From Pycnococcus provasolii (lineage: Eukaryota; Chlorophyta; Pseudoscourfieldiophyceae; Pseudoscourfieldiales), in the NCBI GenBank assembly GCA_049487715.1, contig CP150552.1, forward strand, positions 372,001 to 436,000: a stretch of 64,000 nt of DNA. The letters run 5' to 3'. Of the stretch, positions 39,789 to 49,870 are shown piece after piece. The stretch's first letter is position 1. Each line of letters starts with the position of its first letter. The position numbers and the translations under genes are program-made. The notes below the pieces were generated by a model. It was given only the letters and a program-made list of their open reading frames with translations. It had not been told where the DNA came from and made no database searches.

Positions 39789-41375
39789 TTACAATCGTGC
39801 GGTATTCCCGCCATTCATGTCCGCCGGCTCGCTTGCAAGCCCCTTTCCACTTTGGATCGTCTGAATGATCTCGTCGATGGACATGCCGAGCCAATCGCTC
39901 CCGAAGTGGAATTTGTGTGCACGATTCGCCACAAACTGTAGCAGCTTCGGAGTCTCGCGATCGTCGCGACCCTTCTGAGACGTGTTCGGCTCTACCGAGT
40001 CGTAGTAGTGGTAAAGCGCATGGCCGCCGGTACCTCCGGCACCACCGTGCTTGTCCCATCCACGTCCGAAGCCGTAGATGGTCACCTTTTCGCACCGCTC
40101 GTCGGCAAGCACTAGGCCGTAGAAGCCGTTCGACGCCGCGCCATCACCCATCGTGTCAAGCACGAACTGGTGAAAATCGCCATCAGTAACGAAAAGTCGC
40201 AGCGACGGATTTTTGCGCTTCAGCGCGACCACCGATACCATGCTTGGCTCCGTCGTCACGTGCTGAAGCACCACCTCGTCGTCAAATTCGCGGAATCCCA
40301 TGTGCTGCGTGTTCGTGAGGCGCATCGTCGTTCGACTTCCCACGTGTCGCTCGAAGCCGCGCACTGGACCGCCGTTGAACCGAATGATAGCGTCGTGGCT
40401 GTCAATCTCCGCGCCAAGCTCGTTCGCAAGGAGGCTACCTCCATTTCCGACCACCGCGCAGCTCGCAAACATCGGGAAGTTCTTGACGAAGTCCGTCTCC
40501 GGCAGGCTAGCAAGGAATCGCGGGTTCACGAGCCCTACGCGGTCCCAGCCACGCCCACGAGGCTTCTCTCCCGTCGCGGCGCCGAGGTCGCAGCCGCGCG
40601 GCGGATTTGGGTCCAGGCACTGGATCTTATACTTCGCAACGCGCACAGGTGCGTTGCGCGCCAGCTTGCGGTACTTCTCGCGACTCATGACAAAGTCCCC
40701 GTTGAAACCACCGGCGTACATGCCGCTGTACCACCCACCTGACCCGGTGACGGCAAACTCCTCGCCGACCCAACCGGCCTTAATACGCGCCTTGGCTGGA
40801 TCTTCGATACGCCTCGTTGCCTGCTGACTGTCCGATCTGTACCACGTTCCAGCCCCTTGCCATGACGTCTTTTCCGTTGTGCGAGGCTCTACAGCAGCGG
40901 AATCTTGTATCGTTTGTCCATCACTAGCAGCAGAACCTTCGGGCAGGAAGAGGCCAGCTGCCGAGCTTGCGCCCACTCCTCTGCCACCGCCACCTTCCCC
41001 TAAATCTACACCGTCCTCGTCGCCTTGTCGTCTTGCTGACGCCGACGCTATGGATGAGGCTATCTGCACGGACGACGACTGTCCGGACCACTCCGCGGCT
41101 GCTGACCACTGCACGACCGCAATTAAGGTGACGAGTGCGATGAGCAGGATGCACGTGGTCATGGCCAGGCACCACATGCACTTTGGCTGTGGCGCGACGG
41201 CAAGGAGGCCTTCTTTCTCCTCAACGGCGCGGATGGGTCGGCAGAGAAGTGGGAAGAGAAGGCGGGCAACTTCTGCAGGGTTTGGCCCTTTGCGTCCTAC
41301 CACCTTCCCACCTCCAGAGGGCCGAGGGGGCCAGCAACGCACGCGTGTGGACGTCTCCTTCGTGATGTCATGCAT
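39789..41375 (-). CDS. GT29 sialyltransferase-like glycosyltransferase, type II Golgi membrane protein
   Basis: 528 residues from the ATG at 41375. A short cytosolic N-terminus with Lys/Arg is followed by one TM segment (CLAMTTCILLIALVTLIAVV) at about 68-88, then a Ser/Ala-rich stem. The catalytic domain has sialyl-motif L (FASCAVVGNGGSLL, then IDSHDAIIRFNGGPVRGFER and GSRTTMRLTN), motif S (PSLRLFVTDGDFHQFVLDTM, then GFYGLVLADERCEKVTIYGF) and the very-small motif HALYHYYDS with the catalytic-type His. Algae of this type are not known to contain sialic acid, so the donor may be another nonulosonate (Kdo or Dha, as in plant GT29 proteins of rhamnogalacturonan II synthesis). The C-terminal extension (NRAHKFHFGSDWLG) is unusual. 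Confidence 0.85.
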   Translation of the reverse strand: MHDITKETSTRVRCWPPRPSGGGKVVGRKGPNPAEVARLLFPLLCRPIRAVEEKEGLLAVAPQPKCMWCLAMTTCILLIALVTLIAVVQWSAAAEWSGQSSSVQIASSIASASARRQGDEDGVDLGEGGGGRGVGASSAAGLFLPEGSAASDGQTIQDSAAVEPRTTEKTSWQGAGTWYRSDSQQATRRIEDPAKARIKAGWVGEEFAVTGSGGWYSGMYAGGFNGDFVMSREKYRKLARNAPVRVAKYKIQCLDPNPPRGCDLGAATGEKPRGRGWDRVGLVNPRFLASLPETDFVKNFPMFASCAVVGNGGSLLANELGAEIDSHDAIIRFNGGPVRGFERHVGSRTTMRLTNTQHMGFREFDDEVVLQHVTTEPSMVSVVALKRKNPSLRLFVTDGDFHQFVLDTMGDGAASNGFYGLVLADERCEKVTIYGFGRGWDKHGGAGGTGGHALYHYYDSVEPNTSQKGRDDRETPKLLQFVANRAHKFHFGSDWLGMSIDEIIQTIQSGKGLASEPADMNGGNTARL

Positions 41376-42053
41376 GCATGCACGTACGCCGCCTGTAAAC
41401 CTCCATTTATGTACTGTATTGCTGGCCTGCTTCAGCCTTGGCAATCGCCCCCTTCCTTCCACGGGTACGGACTACGGAGTCTGCCTGTGTAGTCTGACGA
41501 GGAACCGGGAAGTCGGGAACGTGATCGCGTTTGATGATGGGATGATGGGATGCGTGTGCTGCGTCCCCCCGGCTGCCCGGAGAGGAGAGGAAAGAAAGAA
41601 AGAAAGAAAGAGAGAGAGAAAGCAAGCAAGCGCCAACAGCGAACAACGCGACTACGACGAGAGACGGAGAGAGAAAGCTCGGCGGCGACAAGCAACCCTA
41701 TGCAGGGGGAGGGGAGGGCGGAAGGCCGGGCAAGCTGGCCTCCTCCAACGTCGCTCGCTCCGGCACACCTGTAGATAGTACCTGAGAGAGACGACATGCC
41801 CGGCCTCCTCCAAGTCTCCGTGATCGGTACGTGTCTTGTGGTGTCGTGTCGTGTCGTGTCGTGTGTGTGGTGTGAAAACGTACTTAAGTTAGACTCCATA
41901 GCGAAGAGCAGAGTAGTGAAGTGAAGTGGAGAGGAGAGGGGTTGCGGGGTGTGGGTGAGCTTCGTGGGTGGTTAAAACGAAACGAGCGCAGCTCAGCGCT
42001 TAAGCGCAGCGAGCGGTTCTTGTGGGCGCTTCGGCTCGAAGACAGGGCCGAAC
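41376..42053. other. Intergenic region with GAAA and GTGTC microsatellites
   Basis: GAAA/GA-rich repeat at 41579-41629, GC palindrome CCCCCCGGCTGCCCGG at 41565-41580, and GTGTC x5 at 41841-41864. No RNA gene or coding ORF recognised. Confidence 0.5.
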
Positions 42054-43199
42054 ATGCTGTTTGTCTGTGTTCCTGTGGAGCGCGTGGAGGACGTCGTACT
42101 CGCGCGTACAAGAGTGGGTGGCCGTCATACAAACCGCATACAAGCTCACAAAAGCAACCCAACAACGAAACGACAGAGGGGCGTAACATCAAGGTGCCCG
42201 ACCAGGCGCCGCTGTTTGTTCGTCTTAACGTAGGAAAGGTTACGCAGCAGACGGACCCGGTGGAGGCAGCGGCGGCGCCAAAGTGGCTTAAGGTGCGCCT
42301 CACTACTTTTCTCTTGCAGGCGCAAGCGCAGCAACTGTGATACCACAAGCAGGTGACTGACAAACAAACCACCACACACACCACTGCCGTCAACTCTCAC
42401 GCACAGGACTTTAAAGTACGGCGACCACCCAACGCGAAAAAAGTCTTTATCGACAAGTGGCACTGACGCGCGACCAATCATGCAACACACACTTACACAA
42501 TAGTTTGGCGTTGAAGGCGACCGCGATGTGGTCAAGGTTGATCTGGTCTCCGAGAACCGCAAGAATGTTTTGGGTAGCACGGAAATTCCAGTGAAGCGCG
42601 TCATGGAGGTGGGCACGCAGGTGCAGTGGTTCAAAATGGACAACGCTGGCGAAGTCTGCCTCGTACTTCGATACACGAACAAAACCAACTTGAGCCCAAC
42701 GCCGTCCATGGGAGGAGGGGCGCCGCAGCGGGCGACGGGCGTGACGAGCCCGAACTTGACGCGCGTGCCTACTGGAAGCATGCCGGGCACACGCCCTGGC
42801 ATGCCGACCGCGTCGGTCACGGCAAAGGCAGCTGCTCCCGCGCCTGCCAAGACGCCGCGAACGTCTGCGAGGAAGGTGGAGGAGAAGAAGACCCGCAGCA
42901 AGGACACCAAGGCGAGCAGGGGCAGCTCCGGAAGCGCAAAGCCGAAGGAGAAGCGCAGTACGTCTTCTGGGACACAGCCCGTTCCATTCGCGATACTGGG
43001 ACTGGGTGCTTTGGCGACGTTCGGCGCAGCCATCTTGCAGACGCGCCGTCCGAAATACTACGAGGTGCAGGAGGGCGACACGTTGTGTACGATCGGCGCG
43101 TGCTTCAACCGCACAACGGACGACCTGTACGAGCAGAACCAAATCATCATCGCGGATCCGAACTTGATTTTCCCAGGCGACCGCTTGCGCATCCGCTAA
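42054..43199 (+). CDS. C2 domain - TM - LysM protein with a 9-nt microexon
   Basis: 290 residues in four exons: 42054-42105, 42177-42292, 42407-42415 and 42504-43199. Introns of 71, 114 and 88 nt start GTACAA, GTGCGC and GTACGG. Joined, residues 1-115 form a C2 domain: MLFVCVPVERVEDVVLAQGR, then DQAPLFVRLNVGKVTQQTD, APKWLKDFKFGVEGDRDVV, ENRKNVLGSTEIPV and VCLVLRYTNKT. The microexon encodes exactly Asp-Phe-Lys, completing the conserved P-x-W-x-x-x-F-x-F core; skipping it would remove that Phe but keep the frame. A basic linker follows, then a TM segment (218-237, PVPFAILGLGALATFGAAIL) and a C-terminal LysM domain (244-290, YYEVQEGDTLCTIGACFN, then DPNLIFPGDRLRIR). C2 would bind membrane lipid or calcium on one side and LysM a glycan such as chitin or peptidoglycan on the other. 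The C2 acidic calcium ligands look incomplete. Confidence 0.8.
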
Positions 43200-43411
43200 G
43201 GTTGATTTTTGGCGATGTTGAGCGCGAACCATCGTCGGTTGTTTCGTTTCATGCTCGTCTACATATTTGAAAAGGGTGATTTTTGCTAGAAGAACTATGA
43301 TAATCAAAATTACGACTTGCAACGGACAAGTGCATCTCCAGCCCTAGACTTGCACGTTCTTCGAAGGGAAGGATGGGCAGGGCGTGAGGAGAGGTTGGTT
43401 GCTTACAGTCC

Positions 43412-43996
43412 TCACACAGTTAGTCCGCCTTCCTCCAGCTCGTCAGCGCTGAGTGTGATGTCAGCTTGGAACGTGAACTCAGCGCCTTCTTTGAACTTCT
43501 TGACGAGATCTTTCCTCTCCTCGGTGCACTTGATTTCGTCAGAGCCTGTCGAGAGTCCTTGCTCGTCGACGAAATCCTTGAGTGTCTCGCTTACTACCTT
43601 TTCGACGGTGAATCCGACGACGTTTTTCTTACCGAGCATCATGACGATCGTCGACGTCGGCACGAGGGCTGTGTTGACCCCCTTTCCACCTTTTTTCTTA
43701 GGAAACCCGGGTATGTCCGGCGCATCTTGTTTGATTCCTTCAATAACCTCGTCGTATGCCGCTTGCGTGTATTCCCCGCTTAGGGCGACGTCAAGTCTGA
43801 CCTTTCCCGTTGACAAGTTAGGCTCACCGACTTGTTTGATGGAAACGCCTGGTGCGAGGCACTGGCAAGCCGGGGCACGGCAACGACGAGAACGCGAGCT
43901 TCTAAACGGAGTCCCGCGTTTAGTACTAAGCGGAGTGCTGACACTCGTACTCATTGGAACACGGTGAGCAGAAGACATTATTGTTGCGGCGGACAT
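43412..43996 (-). CDS. Trigger-factor N-domain-like protein, plastid-targeted
   Basis: 194 residues from the ATG at 43996. The first 50 residues are an Ser/Arg-rich transit peptide (MSAATIMSSAHRVPMSTSVS). The mature part resembles only the ribosome-binding N-domain of bacterial trigger factor: VRLDVALSGEYTQAAYDEVI, then DIPGFPKKKGGKG (the counterpart of the GFRxGKxP signature), and a helical arm ending CTEERKDLVKKF. There is no PPIase or C-terminal chaperone domain. Plants have the same short plastid proteins (TIG-like). A role in nascent-chain handling at the plastid ribosome is inferred. The GFR arginine is replaced (GFPKKKGG), so ribosome binding may differ. Confidence 0.8.
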   Translation of the reverse strand: MSAATIMSSAHRVPMSTSVSTPLSTKRGTPFRSSRSRRCRAPACQCLAPGVSIKQVGEPNLSTGKVRLDVALSGEYTQAAYDEVIEGIKQDAPDIPGFPKKKGGKGVNTALVPTSTIVMMLGKKNVVGFTVEKVVSETLKDFVDEQGLSTGSDEIKCTEERKDLVKKFKEGAEFTFQADITLSADELEEGGLTV

Positions 43997-44415
43997 TCGT
44001 GCCACTACTCTTATTATGTATGTACGGCGAGAGACGACGGGTGACACCTGATCGGTCAGATAGAGTAGACTACCCGGGTGGGGGGGAGTGTGTGGTCGGA
44101 AATGGCACCCGTGCCCCTAATAAGAGGCCGGGGGAGGGGAACTGGGAAAATCTACCCTACCCTACCAACAAAAACAGACGGGGTTAGCTAGGGTTAGGGT
44201 TAGGGTTACTGGGTTAGGGCTAAGGTTAGGGTTACTGGTTCGGGTTTCGTTTGCCTCAGGGCATGTTGGTTTCTTTCTCTAATTCTCTCCCCCTGTTTTC
44301 TTTTGTCTTTAGGGTTCGGGCACCCCCCGTTTGTTCCTTGGTCTGGTGTCGCCTTGTGTCCCTCCCTTCCCTCCCTTTTCCCTCCCCTTCCTCTCCCCTG
44401 CAGCGTTGGCTCAGC
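43997..44415. other. Divergent intergenic region with long telomere-like tract
   Basis: Spans the promoters of the trigger-factor-like and CUL4 genes. The telomere-like tract is at 44181-44238, and the CUL4 side then carries a C/T-rich leader. Confidence 0.5.
44181..44238. promoter_or_regulatory. TTAGGG-rich telomere-like tract upstream of CUL4
   Basis: Contains five GGTTAGGG-type units, including TAGGGTTAGGGTTAGGGTTA, with degenerate spacers. Located 180-235 bp before the CUL4 ATG; the antisense strand reads CCCTAA. Confidence 0.45.
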
Positions 44416-47013
44416 ATGTCCGTCTCCGCTTCTGCTTCGAATGCCGGCAATAACAACGGTGGTCGCAAAACCTTAACCATCAAACCTATCGGGTTGAAAC
44501 GACCGCGACCGGCGCTCTCAAACTCCTTCGAGGAAGCGGCGTGGGCCAAACTGGCGACTGCGATCAGCGCCGTGCACGCGAAACAACCTGTACCCAACAA
44601 CCTCTCGCTCGAGGAACTGTACCAAGCGGTGGAAGAACTCGTCCTGCACAAACTTACAGCGAGCGTTTACGCAAAACTGTGCGCGCAGTGCGATGCGCAC
44701 GTCTCACGTGTACTCGCGTCGCTCGCGCCGCCGGAGTGCGCAGCCGCGGGAGGATGCGTGCCGACGACGGTTGACCGCGTCGCGCTGCTAGGGCGTGTTC
44801 TCGAGGCGTGGAACGACCACTGCGACGGCATGCACGTCATACGATCCGTGTTCCTGACGTTAGATGCGCAGCAGCTTGCCACCGGCGGAATTGCACCCGC
44901 CATTTCAGCTGCCGCCGCAGCGGCGGCGGCGGCGAATGGGGGCAGCGGCGCACCGTCAACGGCACTGCCTCGCGGCGGACTGTGGGACATGGGCATCGCG
45001 CTCTTCGGCAAGAGCCTGGTGGGCACCTGCTCTCTTCACACAGCCTGCGTAGACGGCATCCTCGAGATAGTGCGTCGTGACCGCGCGGCGTCTCGGGGTA
45101 GCGATATGGCGGTGGCTGTCGACGACGAGCGGGCAAACCTGCTCCGAGGTGCGGTGACCATGCTGTCCGCTCTCGGGCTGTACTCAAGCGTGCTGGAGCC
45201 ACGGCTGCTTGCGGAGACGGAGGCATTCTATGCCGCAGAAGGTCGAGATCTCGTGAATGACTGCATATCCGCAGGTTCTGGTGAGCCTGGCGCTACGGCT
45301 GTTGGCGAGTGCCTGCGGCATGCCGAGCAGCGTCTCGGCGACGAGTCCCGGCGTGCATCAGCCATGCGCCTCGAGGCGGGAACGTGCCGCGCACTTGTGC
45401 GACACACCGAGATGAATCTGATTGGGCGCCACGTTTCCTCGTTGTTGTCTGCTGGTTTTGACGCGATGTGCGACAGTAGGCGTCTCGACGATCTAGCGCG
45501 GCTGCATCGTCTGCTCGCGCTGATTCCATCTAACAATGGCAGTGGAAGTACGTCGAACAAAGGAGATTCGGCAAGTGCCGTCGAATGGCCTCTGCGCGAT
45601 GCGCTATCAGCATACACGAAGAGCCGCGCCACAGCGATGGTTCTCGATGAAAGCAGACAGGACAGCATGGTGCAGAGCTTGATTGACTTGAAAGAGCGGC
45701 TCGACGAGGCCATTTCGGAGTCGTTTTCAGGCGACAGCGTTCTCGCCGCAGCTGTGAAAGACAGTCTCGAGAGCGCGGTCAACTCGCGTCCTACGTCTAA
45801 TAAGCCCGCCGAGCTTGTCGCACGCTACCTCGACGCGGCGCTGCGTGGCCAGTCCGTGGTGTCTGCGAAGCCTGCTGGCGCGAGCCCCGGAAAGGCTGCA
45901 GCCGCTTCGGACGCATCCCCTCCTCCTTCGAAGCAAAAGCTGACGGAGGATGAGCTGGAGAGGCTCATTGATCGTGCCCTTGTGCTCTTCAGATGTCTGC
46001 AGGGCAAGGATGTCTTCGAGGCGTTCTACAAACGCGATTTGGCGAAGAGGTTGCTGCTGCAGCGCAGCGTTTCCGTGGACGCGGAGAAGAATGTGATCAC
46101 TAAGCTGCGGCACGAGTGCGGGAGTCAGTTTACGTCGAAGCTTGAAGGGATGTTCAAGGACATCGACCTCAGCCGGGACGTCGTCTTCGGCTTCCGCTCG
46201 AGCCAGCAGGGTGCGGAGTTGCAGTCGGAGGGCAACCGCATAGAGGCGAGCGTGTGCGTGCTCACGACGGGATACTGGCCAACGATGATGTACGATGGCG
46301 CGGGAGGTGGCCAGCGCGGCGCCGCCGCGGCTGGGCAGTCGAAAGGCGATGTGATACTGCCGCAGGAGGTTCTCAGATTTCAGGAGCTATTCCAGGATTT
46401 CTACCTGAAGAAGCACACAGGCCGGCGGCTTCGCTGGCAGAATGCCATGGGAACGTGTACGCTGAAGGCGACTTTCCCAAAGTGTGGCACGAAGGAGCTC
46501 GTGGTTTCCGTGTACCAGGCGGTAGTGCTGATGCTCTTCAACGACAGCGTAACCTTGAGCTACGAGCAAATTGAGGAGAGAACGAACATACCGAAACAGG
46601 AGCTTGCTCGCACGTTACAGAGCTTGGCGTGTGGGAAGGTGCGTGTACTTGGGAAAACGCCACGTGGACGTGACGTGGAGGCTGGCGATATGTTTGCGTT
46701 CAATGAGGAATTCAACGAGAAATTGTTCCGCATTCGTATCAATCAGATCCAGAGCAAGGAAACTCCGGAAGAAAATAAGGAGACCAATGAAAAGGTGATG
46801 CTAGACCGTCAGTATCAGATTGATGCCGCGGTGGTTCGCATCATGAAGACACGCCGTACATTGAGCCACAGTCTGCTGTTAAATGAGCTCTTCACGCAGC
46901 TTAAATTTCCGCTGAAGAGCAGTGACCTGAAGAAACGCATAGAAAGCTTGATTGACCGCGAGTACATTGAGCGTGATTCAAGGAGTCAAGACTGCTACGT
47001 ATACATGGCGTAG
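44416..47013 (+). CDS. CUL4: Cullin-4, scaffold of CRL4 ubiquitin ligase
   Basis: CUL4 binds DDB1 at its N-terminus and RBX1 at its C-terminus, targeting replication, repair and light-signalling factors. 865 residues from the ATG at 44416; the frame upstream is a pyrimidine-rich leader. The N-terminal motif KTLTIKPIGLKRPRPALSNS, then EEAAWAKLATAISAVH, is typical of CUL4 (KKLVIKLLK..P.LP..FEE.TW..L). Cullin-homology signatures: VLFRCLQGKDVFEAFYKRDL, AKRLLLQRSVSVDAEK and LKATFPKCGTKELVVSVYQA. The neddylation site lies in VVRIMKTRRTLSHSLL; the winged helix ends FPLKSSDLKKRIESLIDREY. Ala-rich (about 165-185) and Ser/Gly insertions make it longer than animal CUL4. Confidence 0.9.
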   Translation: MSVSASASNAGNNNGGRKTLTIKPIGLKRPRPALSNSFEEAAWAKLATAISAVHAKQPVPNNLSLEELYQAVEELVLHKLTASVYAKLCAQCDAHVSRVLASLAPPECAAAGGCVPTTVDRVALLGRVLEAWNDHCDGMHVIRSVFLTLDAQQLATGGIAPAISAAAAAAAAANGGSGAPSTALPRGGLWDMGIALFGKSLVGTCSLHTACVDGILEIVRRDRAASRGSDMAVAVDDERANLLRGAVTMLSALGLYSSVLEPRLLAETEAFYAAEGRDLVNDCISAGSGEPGATAVGECLRHAEQRLGDESRRASAMRLEAGTCRALVRHTEMNLIGRHVSSLLSAGFDAMCDSRRLDDLARLHRLLALIPSNNGSGSTSNKGDSASAVEWPLRDALSAYTKSRATAMVLDESRQDSMVQSLIDLKERLDEAISESFSGDSVLAAAVKDSLESAVNSRPTSNKPAELVARYLDAALRGQSVVSAKPAGASPGKAAAASDASPPPSKQKLTEDELERLIDRALVLFRCLQGKDVFEAFYKRDLAKRLLLQRSVSVDAEKNVITKLRHECGSQFTSKLEGMFKDIDLSRDVVFGFRSSQQGAELQSEGNRIEASVCVLTTGYWPTMMYDGAGGGQRGAAAAGQSKGDVILPQEVLRFQELFQDFYLKKHTGRRLRWQNAMGTCTLKATFPKCGTKELVVSVYQAVVLMLFNDSVTLSYEQIEERTNIPKQELARTLQSLACGKVRVLGKTPRGRDVEAGDMFAFNEEFNEKLFRIRINQIQSKETPEENKETNEKVMLDRQYQIDAAVVRIMKTRRTLSHSLLLNELFTQLKFPLKSSDLKKRIESLIDREYIERDSRSQDCYVYMA

Positions 47014-47169
47014 ATTATATACAACAACCACCCCATTTGTTTAGTAACGATTTACGACTCGTAACAAAAAAAAATTATTTGATGCTTTGCCTGGATATAG
47101 ATTCTCGCGTGGAAAAATTTACTCGCGGAGAACAAAACACACGCTTACCAAGAACAAAAACGATCGTCC

Positions 47170-47811
47170 TCACTGGAAGACGTCGAAGCCGTCGTCTTCC
47201 GAGCCACCCGTCTGGAAGATGCCCTTTCGCGTCACCACGCCAACAGCATTTCCAGCCTTGTTCGTGATGATGACAGCCTCCACCTTGTGCCTAAGCAGCA
47301 GTGCCGCGGCGTCTCCCACGGTACGCGTCGCGTCGAGCACAATCGCCTGAGCGGGCGGCTGCTTCGCAAGGAGGTACTTGCCGACGGTATGGTCTTGCAT
47401 GACCTTGAGCGCATCCACGTCATTCCACGAAAGCGTTGAAACGGCGTGGTTCGTCTCGTCCACCACCACGGCTGCCGGCTCCATGTCTCCAACTGCACGC
47501 TTCGGCAGCGCCTTGAAGCTGTCGTCGACGTGAACGAAGGCGGGCACGACAGTCATGACGTCGACGCAGAACGCCTTGGGGTCGACGTCGGGGCGGATCA
47601 CAGTCTTGGCGTAAAAGCGTTCCATTTCGTCGAAGCTCGAGTTGGCAACGTTCGTGGGCCAGTCCTTGTGGTGGGCGTCTCGTTCTTCCGCGGCGGAACC
47701 AGGCTGCACGGCTGTGGCCGTGACCTTCGTGCGACGACGGCTGACCGTCGCCTTGCGTGCCACGACGGCGGCGCGGGCACGGTGCGTTTTCATCACAGAG
47801 TTTTTCATCAT
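47170..47811 (-). CDS. CBS-domain-pair protein, plastid-targeted
   Basis: 213 residues from the ATG at 47811 (MMKNSVMKTHRARAAVVARK), whose first 40 residues are basic and transit-like. Two CBS motifs form a Bateman module at about 80-205: VDVMTVVPAFVHVDDSFKAL, then AAVVVDETNHAVSTLSWNDV, and YLLAKQPPAQAIVLDATRTV, then HKVEAVIITNKAGNAVGVVT. Such stand-alone plastid CBS proteins (CBSX type) bind adenosine nucleotides and activate thioredoxins; the ligand here is inferred. It converges on CUL4 with 156 bp between stops. Confidence 0.8.
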   Translation of the reverse strand: MMKNSVMKTHRARAAVVARKATVSRRRTKVTATAVQPGSAAEERDAHHKDWPTNVANSSFDEMERFYAKTVIRPDVDPKAFCVDVMTVVPAFVHVDDSFKALPKRAVGDMEPAAVVVDETNHAVSTLSWNDVDALKVMQDHTVGKYLLAKQPPAQAIVLDATRTVGDAAALLLRHKVEAVIITNKAGNAVGVVTRKGIFQTGGSEDDGFDVFQ

Positions 47812-49870
47812 GGGAAAACTGGGAATGTTGTGCAAGGTAACCCAAGTGGGAAAGGAACAATGCGCGTGTGAGTCGAGGCGGAGTTGAATCAAGCAGAGGG
47901 AGGAGGGTGAGGTGAAACGCACCTTAACAAAGTACGGTATGAACTTCTTCTTCTTCTTTGAAGAGGTGTTAACGAACGTCTTAAGCTGTTAAGAGCGAGT
48001 GACGAGTTGTGATGGCCAGGCGAGTGGGCAGGCGAGAGCTGTGCACAGTAGGTGAGTGTGCAACAGTACAGGACAGGACAACAGGCCTGTACTGTACTTT
48101 TCACCCTGCACCGTTCCAGCACTTTCCACGTCGACTCGTGTTTCGTCGAGGTTCGTACCGCAGTACTACTTTCCCACTCCGACCTCTCTCCGGATACCAC
48201 GCCAGGCAAGGCAAGGAGGAGAGGAGGCCAGGATTCCAGCTTTGGAGGTTGACGTGGCACGTCCCGAATATCTTTTCGCCTCCTCCTTCTTCTTCTCTTC
48301 TTCTCGTCTTTCGGAAGGCTGGAGGCTTCGGAAGGCTCCGTCTTCAAGGCTGGACGGAAGATCAACGAGGGCTCGCCGGCTCGGGATTTTATGTCCAGGC
48401 GTCCAGCATAAGGTTACCAGCATACCACCCACACCTTTACCACCATGAGAACGCGTTCATCTGCACTTTAAAAGTCACAACTTGCACGCCGCACACTGCC
48501 ACAGTGAGCTGGTAGCCTGGTACGATGCTTCCAACCCAGCATGGCAGGCGGGATAGGTACAATGTTGGCTTGATTTTTTTTTCTCCAGAAAATTCCACAC
48601 CAGCATCCTCCGCCGGTCTACCGGTAAAGGTTATCCCAACCCACCCTCCCTTGTCGAGGGTGTGTCAAGGTGTTGTGTCAAGGGGGGTGTCAAGGGTGTC
48701 GTGTCAAGGGACCCTCATGTCATGTCATGTCATGTCAAGTCGATGACCTGACTTTTTGGCACTTGAATTCCCCTATGTGCTTTCTACTACGTACAGTAAC
48801 TGAAAGTACATACTGTAGTATATGGAACTTTACATTCCTCCCGAGGTGCGATACTGCGATGTGTGACGGACACTGTGCTGTGCCGCGTGTACGAGGTGCT
48901 GTGAAAGGGTCATAGGGTGGGTATGGTTACCGTTACAGACTTACAGTAGTAGTGGTACATATGTAGTAATATCGCCCAGGCCAACACTGCGAGAATGAAC
49001 GGTCAAGCGCCTTGCCATTGCGTACGATGTGCAAGCTTAAGCTAAAACTTTCGCGGTTCGATTTCGAGTCCATCCGCCAGGTGCTGGTAATCACATGAAT
49101 CCGCGCAAGTACCTCTTGCCGGCGCTGTCGACGAGCGTGTCCGACTCAGACTGGTACGCCCACGGCGTGGGCGGGCAGAGTATGGGCGAGCAGCAGCAAC
49201 CCTAGAACGTGTCCGGTTGCGCATCCTGGCGCGTCACGTACCCGCCCCAGAACCTGACACAGCGAGTCGGAACCGCACGGAACGAACCAGAACTGCGCCT
49301 TGGATAATAAGGGCGTCGGTCGTCGGGTCGTTCCATCTGCCCTTCATGCGCTAAAGTGTCACACGTTTATCAAGGTGTCGCCCCTTCGCTTCCACACGCA
49401 CAGGTGCGTGCTCAGCGGCCGGCATGGTAAGTACGGCACGACTACGAATCCTTAAGGTAGTACAACATGACGCTGTTCCAGGGTCGAGGGGGAGGGACGG
49501 AAAGAGCCGTTTCACGGAGATTTCTCGGAGAAGGAGATGGCCGAAGTGGAGTGGTCAAACAAGTCAAACCTGTATGTAATTTTTTACCAAAGTCAAGGTC
49601 AAGGTCAAATGTACTGAATGGTCGGAGATCCCCGATTCGCCATTTCGCCTTCCCTTCCGTTCCCTTTCCCTTCCGTTCCCGGACAGCCGGAGTGGTTGGA
49701 ATCCGCGTCTTCGGGAACGAGAAGGAGAGGGGCACCCGGAGCTCCTCCCCCTCCCCTCCGCCCTCCCCCTTCCCCCTCCGGACTGTCGGAGGAGGTGCAG
49801 TTCAAAACCCGCGGCCTCCTTCCCCCTCTTCTCCCTCTCTTTCTCTTCGCGCCCCTATCACTTCCGCGCC
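47812..49870. other. 2-kb gene-poor region
   Basis: The longest stretch without a supported gene. It has CTTCTTCTT (47945), a GTGTCAAGG-type tandem tract with CATGT repeats at 48655-48742, an AAGGTC repeat at 49591-49612 and C/T-rich tracts at 49650-49860 leading into the kinesin exon 1. A GTTCGAT-type B-box-like string at 49052 lacks a matching A-box and acceptor stem, so no tRNA is called. The region may hold ncRNA or long UTRs. Confidence 0.45.
48655..48742. repeat. GTGTCAAGG / CATGT tandem repeat tract
   Basis: Irregular GTGTCAAGG units (five copies) merge into four CATGT units and CAAGTC. A composite minisatellite. Confidence 0.65.

Noticed and set aside
49040-49080. tRNA-like B-box string (GGTTCGATTTC)
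   Set aside because: No A-box, anticodon arm or acceptor stem could be built on either strand.
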